Positions 6,918 to 12,662 of a stretch of 13,582 nt of DNA are shown here, piece by piece. The notes under the pieces were generated by a model. That model made no database searches. It had not been told where the DNA came from and was given only the letters and a program-made list of their open reading frames with translations. Source of the stretch: Candidatus Gastranaerophilales bacterium (GTDB lineage Bacteria > Cyanobacteriota > Vampirovibrionia > Gastranaerophilales > Gastranaerophilaceae); NCBI GenBank assembly GCA_947589525.1, contig CANQAW010000023.1, positions 1-13,582 on the forward strand, given 5' to 3'. The number at the start of each line of letters is the position of its first letter. Within the stretch, counting starts at the first letter, position 1. A program made the position numbers and the translations under genes.

Positions 6918-8444
6918 ATGATAGTATTCGATACGTTATTTGCCCTATTAACTATATATATTTTCATATACTGTGCTTATCAGTTGTTTTTCTTGTTTAA
7001 AGCAAATGATATTGAAAAATATTTTGAAATGCAGGAAAAAACAAGAAGCATAGTTGTTGACAAAAATAAGCTTTGTGTTTTAATATACGCTACAATTAAA
7101 GACAGAAACCTTGATAAGCTTTTGGCTTCGTTAAATAATCAAACATATAAAAAAGAAAACTATGAAGTCCACGTTGCTTATCAAAGAGATGAAAACGACA
7201 CTTCAATTTTAAAAGATTTTAATAACGGCGCTTCTATACATAATATTCAAAATTCTGATTATTTTTCAAAAGATAAGGCGGTTAATCTATTGCTGGAAAA
7301 GCTTATTGAGGAAGATAAGTTTGATGCTTATGTATTTTTAGGAGCAGACAGAACCGTAGGCGAGAAATATCTTGAAAATATTAATAAATCAATTCAAGGC
7401 TCGGGAGTTTATGCGGGTACAAAAATTGCTGTTAATAACAAAGAACAGTTTGCTAAAAAAATTAAACAGGCGATTATTTCTTCTTATATAAAATATACTA
7501 ACGTAACTTCAAATATTACACGCTCTATGTTTGATTTATCTTCTTTTATAGACGGTGATAATGTTGTTGTGACAAGTGATGTTATTAAAAAAATAGGCTA
7601 TGTCGGCTTGGAAGATAAGACTTCCCAGCTTGAATTTTCGCTTGATTTAGCAATTAACGACATAAAAGCAAAGTTTTCGCCTTATATAATTACGGCAGTC
7701 GATGTCAGAAATTATGATTTTTCTTCTCCTTTGCTGAGCGACAAAATAACTTTGTTTATACATTATTTCCCTATACTTATGTTTAAAAATAACTCTTTTA
7801 GAGAGTTTATTTTGTTTTTATTAAAGCCAAATTCTTTATTTATCTTATTATCGTACTTTTTCCTTGTATTTTTGTCGGTTTCAACTCAAAGTAAAATTGT
7901 CTATAATGCGGTTTATGCGCTTGGTTTCTTTTTGTTTGCAAACTTTTTATTTTCTATTAAAGTTTCAAGAATGTCCGTAAGCGAGATTTTCTGGCTTTTG
8001 TTTTATCCTTTGTGTCTGGCATGGCAGAAAACAAAGCTTTTAATACACAGATTAACCATGAAATCTATAATGAATTCTAAATATGAAGAAGAAAATATAA
8101 ATTCCGCCACAATTAATGCCGTTGTTGATAACGGTAAAAGAGATTTTTCCTGCAAATTAGATTTAGTATCCGAAGACGGAATGAGAAAAGTAATCTTTAG
8201 AGAAGGAAACCGCTTTATTACAACAGACAGCTATCTTAGAATGTATGATGCTTTGATTGATATTACTTATAAATTACAATCAAAGGGAATGACTCTTAAA
8301 ACCTGTCAAAATTGCCAAAATTTCACACTGTGTCCTGACGGAACGCTTGATTGTTTAAACGGCAAATGTCAAATTTCGCAAAACGAAATTTTGATATGGA
8401 ACGGATGTCAATATTTTAAAGCTAACCCCGAAAATAAAGAATAA
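6918..8444 (+). CDS. Membrane GT2-like glycosyltransferase with Cys-rich C-terminal tail
   Basis: Probable membrane-anchored family-2-like (GT-A) glycosyltransferase; donor and acceptor unknown. Visible order in 508 residues: an N-terminal membrane helix (about 5-28); a GT-A-like core with KLCVLIYATIKDRNLDKLLA (51-70) and SKDKAVNLLLEKL (117-129); a DxD-region equivalent FLGADRTV (140-147) with only one conserved Asp; and a later acidic LEDKTSQLEF (231-240). Two or three hydrophobic segments follow (about 295-370). A soluble tail carries six cysteines: TCQNCQNFTLC, DCLNGKC and NGCQYF (C463, C466, C472, C479, C484, C497), suggestive of metal binding. The incomplete DxD makes catalysis uncertain. 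It is divergent from the permease gene and ends 6 bases before a convergent gene. The tail is what I cannot place. Confidence 0.6.
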   Translation: MIVFDTLFALLTIYIFIYCAYQLFFLFKANDIEKYFEMQEKTRSIVVDKNKLCVLIYATIKDRNLDKLLASLNNQTYKKENYEVHVAYQRDENDTSILKDFNNGASIHNIQNSDYFSKDKAVNLLLEKLIEEDKFDAYVFLGADRTVGEKYLENINKSIQGSGVYAGTKIAVNNKEQFAKKIKQAIISSYIKYTNVTSNITRSMFDLSSFIDGDNVVVTSDVIKKIGYVGLEDKTSQLEFSLDLAINDIKAKFSPYIITAVDVRNYDFSSPLLSDKITLFIHYFPILMFKNNSFREFILFLLKPNSLFILLSYFFLVFLSVSTQSKIVYNAVYALGFFLFANFLFSIKVSRMSVSEIFWLLFYPLCLAWQKTKLLIHRLTMKSIMNSKYEEENINSATINAVVDNGKRDFSCKLDLVSEDGMRKVIFREGNRFITTDSYLRMYDALIDITYKLQSKGMTLKTCQNCQNFTLCPDGTLDCLNGKCQISQNEILIWNGCQYFKANPENKE

Positions 8445-8450
8445 AAAAAA

Positions 8451-8825
8451 TTAATCTTCGTACCAAACAACTTCGCAAGCGTACGGAGAAGCATCCATTA
8501 ATGCGCCAAGTTTTGTATATTGAGGGGTTGTTTCAACAGCTTGATTTTTGTTTTTAAAATGACTGATAACTTTTGCAATACCTGCGCTCAAAAGTGCGCC
8601 GACTGTTGCAAAAGCAAGAATTGAACGGTTTGCGCCTCTTGTTTTAACGGCAGAAGATGAAATAAAAGTATCAATATTTTCTTTATTAAAGAAATTGGAA
8701 AATTCAGCTTTTGTGGGAAGAAGATATCTCGCACCGCTTCCTATAGCACCGCCAGCTAAAACCGCAGGAAGCAGGTTTGTTTTTTGTTTTGGTTGTTCTT
8801 TTAAAGTTAGAGCTGAAATTTTCAT
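8451..8825 (-). CDS. Small hypothetical protein, MKISAL N-terminus, two hydrophobic segments
   Basis: Function not recognised. The 124 residues start MKISALTLKEQPKQKTN. Gly/Ala-rich hydrophobic stretches follow at about 18-36 (LLPAVLAGGAIGSGARYLL) and 69-89 (ILAFATVGALLSAGIAKVIS), compatible with two membrane helices. A short polar end finishes YACEVVWYED. I chose ATG 8825 because its first six residues equal those of the gene at 10892. In-frame alternatives are ATG 8855 and GTG 8894, neither with a well-spaced ribosome site. A near-perfect promoter lies about 150 bases upstream, giving a long leader with tiny open frames. It converges with the glycosyltransferase gene at a 6-base gap. Confidence 0.65.
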   Translation of the reverse strand: MKISALTLKEQPKQKTNLLPAVLAGGAIGSGARYLLPTKAEFSNFFNKENIDTFISSSAVKTRGANRSILAFATVGALLSAGIAKVISHFKNKNQAVETTPQYTKLGALMDASPYACEVVWYED

Positions 8826-8977
8826 AATATCGCACTTTCTACACAAGATAATCATGTCAATCGGGAAATTGCCTCTGACATTACTTTTTCTCACCTTGAT
8901 TTGGTTTGTATTTATTAAATCAAATCACCTTACATTTAAAAAACTTGGGAATGACTTTCATTTCTCAAATTTTTTCC

Positions 8978-9006
8978 ATTATACAATAATAAAATTTTTG
9001 TGTCAA
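8978..9006 (-). promoter_or_regulatory. Perfect-consensus sigma70 promoter for the small membrane-protein gene
   Basis: On the leftward strand TTGACA (9001-9006) and TATAAT (8978-8983) are both exact consensus hexamers separated by exactly 17 bases. Transcription would begin near 8971, leaving a leader of about 146 nt before ATG 8825. It lies directly after the terminator of the upstream isomerase gene, so the downstream gene has its own strong, apparently constitutive promoter. Confidence 0.82.
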
Positions 9007-9030
9007 GCGTTATTTAAAAATTTCTTAACA

Positions 9031-9062
9031 AAAAAGCCGGCAAAATAAATTGCCGGCTTTTT
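9031..9062 (-). terminator. Intrinsic terminator after the parvulin gene
   Basis: AAAAAGCCGGCAA (9031-9043) and its exact complement at 9050-9062 flank a 6-base loop. The GC core GCCGGC with an A-run on one side and a T-run on the other makes it usable in both directions. It begins 14 bases past the stop codon of the leftward isomerase gene, its likely client. Confidence 0.9.
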
Positions 9063-9075
9063 ATAAAAAATCCGT

Positions 9076-9444
9076 TTATTTTTTGTCCGTAACTTTGATT
9101 AAGTGCCAGCCGAATTGAGTTTGAACAGGGTCTGAAACTTTTCCCACAGCACCATCAAAAGAAGCTTGTTCAAATTCTTTAACCATCATTCCTCTGCCAA
9201 AATAGCCTAAATCTCCTCCTTGAGCTTTTGAGGGGCACTTAGAATATTTTTTTGCGCTTTCTTCAAAAGTTGCAGAGCCGTTTTCTATTTCTTTTTTAAT
9301 GTTAAGCGCTTCTTCTTGAGTCGGAACTAAAATGTGCGAAGCTCGAACTTGTGTAATTTCTTTGTCCATAGTTGCTTTAATTTCTCCTATTCCTATAAAT
9401 ATACAACCTAAAATTAATACAAAAATAAGTAATATTTTTTTCAT
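9076..9444 (-). CDS. Exported parvulin-type peptidyl-prolyl cis-trans isomerase
   Basis: Catalyses cis-trans isomerisation of X-Pro bonds in proteins outside the cytoplasm. The 122 residues comprise an N-terminal hydrophobic signal or anchor (MKKILLIFVLILGCIFIGIG) and one rotamase domain (about 32-121). Parvulin landmarks are RASHILV, FEESAKKYSKCPSKAQGGDL, GYFGRGMMVKEFEQASF, PVQTQFGWHLIKV. It contains the domain only, without the SurA/PrsA chaperone region, so it is short for an envelope foldase. LILGC resembles a poor lipobox (Leu at -2), so lipoprotein anchoring is possible but doubtful. TAAAGGAG sits seven bases before the ATG. The gene is divergent from the 6S-like RNA and ends in a strong terminator. 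Confidence 0.9.
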   Translation of the reverse strand: MKKILLIFVLILGCIFIGIGEIKATMDKEITQVRASHILVPTQEEALNIKKEIENGSATFEESAKKYSKCPSKAQGGDLGYFGRGMMVKEFEQASFDGAVGKVSDPVQTQFGWHLIKVTDKK

Positions 9445-9482
9445 TTTTTACTCCTTTAGATAAATTTTAACATAAAATATGT

Positions 9483-9488
9483 TATAAT
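9483..9488 (+). promoter_or_regulatory. TATAAT -10 box of the 6S-like RNA
   Basis: An exact TATAAT whose predicted start, about seven bases on (9495-9496), coincides with the 5' end of the RNA's closing stem. No good -35 hexamer is visible at 16-18 bases. Confidence 0.6.
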
Positions 9489-9494
9489 GTAGAT

Positions 9495-9680
9495 AGCCTT
9501 GTGCGAGATATAATTTTGTTCCTACATTTTAACTAACAGGGAGAGAATTGCTCAGCCGCATTGCTTAGGTGTTTGAAGTAGACCGCTTGAATTTATTTCA
9601 AGAATAAACGGAAATGGATGCACCCTGGCGCTCACCCACCTGCACAATAGGGCAGGAAACAAAATTGCTCGCATAAGGTT
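9495..9680 (+). ncRNA. ssrS: 6S RNA (SsrS-like) regulator of RNA polymerase
   Basis: A non-coding stretch of about 185 nt, the usual 6S length, folds into a long closed rod. CCTTGTGCGAG (9497-9507) pairs with CTCGCATAAGG (9668-9678), 11 bp with one G-U. AATTTTGTTCC (9512-9522) pairs with GGAAACAAAATT (9655-9666) apart from one bulged base. A weakly paired middle follows, then a terminal arm with CTTGAA/TTCAAG around a small loop (about 9587-9603). Family knowledge: 6S RNA mimics an open promoter, binds sigma70 holoenzyme and is a template for short product RNAs. A -10 box lies just upstream and seven T follow the closing stem. Length and architecture support the call; I could not run a covariance search. 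Confidence 0.7.
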
Positions 9681-9685
9681 TTTTT
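9668..9685 (+). terminator. 3' end / terminator of the 6S-like RNA
   Basis: The 3' strand of the closing stem (9668-9678) is followed directly by seven T (9679-9685). The RNA's own closing helix appears to serve as the terminator hairpin arm. Confidence 0.55.
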
Positions 9686-9709
9686 ATTTCCCCTGACGGC
9701 TTTTTATAT

Positions 9710-9715
9710 TATAAT
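9710..9715 (+). promoter_or_regulatory. TATAAT -10 box upstream of serC
   Basis: An exact TATAAT sits 27 bases before the serC ATG, between the 6S-like RNA terminator and the ribosome site AGGGG (9731-9735). It gives a leader of about 20 nt. No good -35 is seen, so activation or a weak promoter is possible. Confidence 0.45.
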
Positions 9716-9742
9716 TAAGAAAATAAATTAAGGGGAAAATGA

Positions 9743-10834
9743 ATGAATAAATATAAAAGAATTTATAATTTTTCGGCAGGGCCTGCGGTTTTGCCCGTTG
9801 AAGTTTTGGAAACGGCAAGAGATGAAATGTTGAATTACAATAATTCAGGCATGTCTGTTATGGAAATGTCGCACCGCTCTAAAGTTTATGATGAAATTAT
9901 AAAAGGGGCTGAAGCTGATTTAAGGCAACTGTTAAACATTCCTCAAAACTATAAAGTTTTATTTTTGCAAGGGGGAGCGCATTTGCAATTTTCGGCTGTC
10001 CCCATAAATCTTTTAAAAAACGGGGTAGCAGATTATATTGTAACGGGTCAATGGGCGCGCAAAGCTTACATTGAAGCTCAAAAATACGGAAAAATTAATA
10101 AAATTGCAAGTTCTGAAGATAAGAATTTTTCTTATATTCCCGATTGTTCAAATCTTGATATATCGAAAAATGCCGATTATGTTTATATTTGCGAAAATAA
10201 CACAATTTACGGAACAAAATTTTGGAAACTTCCCAACACAAAAGGAAAAGACCTTGTTTCCGATATGTCTTCTTGTTTTCTGTCCGAGCCTGTTGATGTT
10301 ACAAAATACGGTTTAATTTTCGCAGGTGTTCAGAAAAATGTCGGCCCTGCGGGGGTTCAAATAGTTATTATAAGAGAAGATTTAATTCGAGAAGATTTGC
10401 CCTCTTGGACTCCTGAAATGTTGAAATATAAAATCCACGCCGATAATAATTCTCTTTATAATACACCGCCATGTTTCGGAATTTATATTTGTTCTTTAGT
10501 TTTCAAATGGCTTAAGAATTTGGGCGGTTTGAGCGTTATGAAAGAAATTAACGAGAAAAAAGCGCGTATTTTATATGACTTTTTGGATAATTCAAAACTG
10601 TTTAAAGGTACTGTTGAAAAATCATCACGCTCTGTTATGAACGTTCCTTTTGTTACGGGAGATGAACAATCAGATGCTAAATTTATAAAAGAAGCAACAA
10701 GCGCCGGCTTGGTTCAACTAAAAGGACACAGAACCGTAGGCGGAATGAGAGCTTCGATTTATAATGCTATGCCTGTTGAAGGGGTTAAAGCATTAGTAGA
10801 ATTTATGAAAGATTTTGAATTTAATAATAAATAG
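9743..10834 (+). CDS. serC: Phosphoserine aminotransferase SerC
   Basis: A PLP enzyme that converts 3-phosphohydroxypyruvate and glutamate to O-phosphoserine and 2-oxoglutarate, the second step of serine synthesis (and an analogous step toward pyridoxal phosphate in some bacteria). The 363 residues match the family's length of about 360. Signatures: YNFSAGPAVLP (8-18), SGMSVMEMSHRSK (35-47), QGGAHLQFSAVP (76-87), the PLP-lysine motif FAGVQKNVGPAG with K198, and the C-terminal GHRTVGGMRASIYNAMP. AGGGG lies seven bases before this ATG. Another ATG four bases upstream reads only Met-Asn-Glu-stop in a different frame and overlaps this start. It has its own promoter-like TATAAT after the 6S-like RNA. 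serA and serB are not in the window. Confidence 0.96.
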   Translation: MNKYKRIYNFSAGPAVLPVEVLETARDEMLNYNNSGMSVMEMSHRSKVYDEIIKGAEADLRQLLNIPQNYKVLFLQGGAHLQFSAVPINLLKNGVADYIVTGQWARKAYIEAQKYGKINKIASSEDKNFSYIPDCSNLDISKNADYVYICENNTIYGTKFWKLPNTKGKDLVSDMSSCFLSEPVDVTKYGLIFAGVQKNVGPAGVQIVIIREDLIREDLPSWTPEMLKYKIHADNNSLYNTPPCFGIYICSLVFKWLKNLGGLSVMKEINEKKARILYDFLDNSKLFKGTVEKSSRSVMNVPFVTGDEQSDAKFIKEATSAGLVQLKGHRTVGGMRASIYNAMPVEGVKALVEFMKDFEFNNK

Positions 10835-10891
10835 TAGCAAAAAATTTTTCTTTCGGATTTTGTATATTTGTACGCTGAAGGAAAGGTTTTT

Positions 10892-11314
10892 ATGAAAATT
10901 TCTGCTCTTAATAATATGTCTTTTGGTGCAATCCTTGGGAAAAAAGAAATTACAAAATATCGTGGAGATAATTCCAGCATAGTTATGGTACTTCAACATA
11001 TCCACCCTTTTAAAGATGAATTTTTAAGCTCGGAAGATAAAGAGACTATTAAAGAAGAATTAGAAATAAGAGGCATAACAGAAAATTCCAAACAGTATTT
11101 TACGGACAGTTATGTTATAAGAGATATTGTTATTGATGAACCTTTGCCTTTTACAAAACTGGATTATATAAATTCTGCTTTTCCTAAAATACCTGCAAAG
11201 GTAAATAAAGATGTTTCAAATTTTATCCATTCGGGAGAAATCTCTACCGTAATATATAAAACAGAGGGGCATTTAGGGCAGTTATATTATCAAGACAGAA
11301 TAATAGAGCCTTAA
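10892..11314 (+). CDS. Hypothetical protein, MKISAL N-terminus
   Basis: Function not recognised. The 140 residues begin MKISALNNMSFGAILGKKE and are soluble and mixed alpha/beta in character, with no membrane segment. The body is charged (DKETIKEELEIRGITEN) and the end is HLGQLYYQDRIIEP. The ATG at 10892 is preceded by AAGGAAAGG at good spacing, which rejects a TTG-started extension from 10868. The first six codons encode the same residues as the gene at 8825 but use different third bases in two, so the similarity is at peptide level. It lies 57 bases after serC with no visible terminator between, so co-transcription is possible. Its stop codon abuts the convergent rqcP stop codon with no gap. 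Confidence 0.7.
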   Translation: MKISALNNMSFGAILGKKEITKYRGDNSSIVMVLQHIHPFKDEFLSSEDKETIKEELEIRGITENSKQYFTDSYVIRDIVIDEPLPFTKLDYINSAFPKIPAKVNKDVSNFIHSGEISTVIYKTEGHLGQLYYQDRIIEP

Positions 11315-11560
11315 TTATTCTATTTCGCTATAGAGTCTTGAAGCCTCTTGAACGGGAATATTTCCTGCGGGAATTTCAAGAACTTTGTATGTTTTTGTGA
11401 AATTTTTATATTCTATTGAGATGATATCTCCGACATTTAGCTGTTTTGCGGGCTTTGCAGGGTTATTATTCACAAAAACCCGTGCGCTTGCGCAGACATC
11501 GTTTGCAACCGTTCTTCTTTTAATTAATCTTGAAACTTTTAAAAATTTATCTAAACGCAT
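11315..11560 (-). CDS. rqcP: S4-domain ribosome rescue factor RqcP (YabO-type)
   Basis: RqcP binds 50S subunits carrying stalled peptidyl-tRNA and works with RqcH in C-terminal alanine tailing (bacterial ribosome-associated quality control). The 81-residue protein is essentially one S4 RNA-binding domain. The N-terminus MRLDKFLKVSRLIKRRTVAN nearly equals that of B. subtilis YabO, with the continuing VFVNNNPAKPAKQLNVGD loop. Hsp15 (HslR) is a related alternative, but it is longer with a basic tail absent here. Its ATG overlaps the upstream kinase stop codon by one base (TAATG), implying translational coupling. rqcH is not in the window. Confidence 0.85.
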   Translation of the reverse strand: MRLDKFLKVSRLIKRRTVANDVCASARVFVNNNPAKPAKQLNVGDIISIEYKNFTKTYKVLEIPAGNIPVQEASRLYSEIE

Positions 11561-12609
11561 TATATTTTGATTTTTTCAACTTTAAACTTCGGTTGTTTTT
11601 TTAATTTTTCTTCTATTTCGCAGAATTTTAAAAATCCTTCCTGTGCTCCGAAATGTTCGCAAACGGAAGCGGAGTTAACAGAGGCGTATTTAAGGGCTTT
11701 TTCAATATCCCAATTATATTTATCTATTGTTGCGCAGAAAGTTGAAGAAAAGGCATCTCCCGCGCCTAATGTTGAAGTGACAACAGCAGGAAACTCGGGA
11801 CATATATAAATATATTCCCCGTCAAAGCAATAAACCCCGTTTTTGCCGTCAGTTACGGCAATAAGTGCGGTTGTATCCTGTCTTAAATGTTTTAAAATAG
11901 TTACAATATCGGGGTGGATTTTTTCTTTTGAGAATTTTTCTTCTTTAGTATCGGGACGAACTTGAATATTTGTGACAAGAGTTGCTTCTTCTTTATTCAT
12001 AACAACGATTTGCGCCGTTTTTAAGATTTTTGAAAAATATTTTGCGCCTTTTTTAAGAGCCGTTGTGCCTGCATTTAGCGCAAGATTTATTTTATTTTCC
12101 TCGCAGAATTTTGCAATTTTATCTAAAATTGCGTTACTTTTGCCTGAAAGCGGAGAAACATAAACCCAGCGAGAATTTTTAACAGCGTCAAAATTAACTT
12201 CTTTTTCTTCAACAAAAGCATTTGCGCCTCTATGCGCAAGAACCGTTCTATCTCCTTGGAAGCTGACTAAGATTATTGAAAAACCTGTCAGGTATTTTTT
12301 TGAATCTATAACATTTGTAATATCAACACCGCCTTGAGCAAGCCTCAATTTAACAAGACTGTTTACTTCGTCGTATCCGAGTTTAACTATGGTCGAGGTT
12401 TTAAAACCTAAGTTTGCAAGGTTTGTTGCGGTGTTCACTGCACCGCCCCCGAGATTTTTTGAAAAATCCGCAATTTCAGTTTTTGCTCCGTATGGAAAAG
12501 ACATAAATTCGCTTTTTTTGCTTGTTTGGCTTACTGTAACAATACTTGCAACGTCGGATTGAATAAAAACATCTTGAGTAGCCGAACCTATGGTTATAAA
12601 ATCGTACAT
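11560..12609 (-). CDS. PfkB/ribokinase-family carbohydrate kinase
   Basis: A cytoplasmic ATP-dependent kinase of a sugar, nucleoside or similar substrate; specificity is not readable. The 349 residues have the N-terminal PfkB signature NLGGGAVNTATNLANLGF (52-69) and the C-terminal signature TLGAGDAFSSTF (280-291). Within the latter, GAGD forms the anion hole and D285 is the expected catalytic base. VTDGKNGVYCF (252-262) is the usual strand before it. An insertion-like charged stretch (about 213-235) follows the MNKEEA motif. AAGGAAGA precedes the ATG. It is translationally coupled to rqcP, an odd pairing, and divergent from recF across 53 bases. Confidence 0.88.
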   Translation of the reverse strand: MYDFITIGSATQDVFIQSDVASIVTVSQTSKKSEFMSFPYGAKTEIADFSKNLGGGAVNTATNLANLGFKTSTIVKLGYDEVNSLVKLRLAQGGVDITNVIDSKKYLTGFSIILVSFQGDRTVLAHRGANAFVEEKEVNFDAVKNSRWVYVSPLSGKSNAILDKIAKFCEENKINLALNAGTTALKKGAKYFSKILKTAQIVVMNKEEATLVTNIQVRPDTKEEKFSKEKIHPDIVTILKHLRQDTTALIAVTDGKNGVYCFDGEYIYICPEFPAVVTSTLGAGDAFSSTFCATIDKYNWDIEKALKYASVNSASVCEHFGAQEGFLKFCEIEEKLKKQPKFKVEKIKI

Positions 12610-12646
12610 TTTTCTTCCTTTTAATTAGCAATATTTAATAATTTTT

Positions 12647-12654
12647 ATTATACT
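12647..12654. promoter_or_regulatory. Overlapping divergent -10 boxes between the kinase gene and recF
   Basis: Leftward TATAAT occupies 12647-12652 and rightward TATACT occupies 12649-12654, so they share bases. The leftward one leaves a leader of about 30 nt with a ribosome site for the kinase gene. The rightward one leaves only eight bases before the recF ATG, with no ribosome site, suggesting near-leaderless recF. The two could not be used at the same moment, but the AT-rich context makes this tentative. Confidence 0.35.
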
Positions 12655-12662
12655 ATTAAATT

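Noticed and set aside
8695..9048. 117-codon rightward frame
   Set aside because: Antisense to the small membrane-protein gene and its promoter and leader; no domain, and it runs into the terminator.
9495..9680. tmRNA, small SRP RNA, RNase P RNA or a serC riboswitch
   Set aside because: There are no tRNA-like ends or tag frame, no SRP tetraloop domain, and it is too short for RNase P. It has its own -10 and T-run before the serC promoter, so it looks like a separate RNA.
10759..11005. Leftward frames over the serC end and the following gene
   Set aside because: Antisense to two genes with good starts and coding character; no ribosome site.
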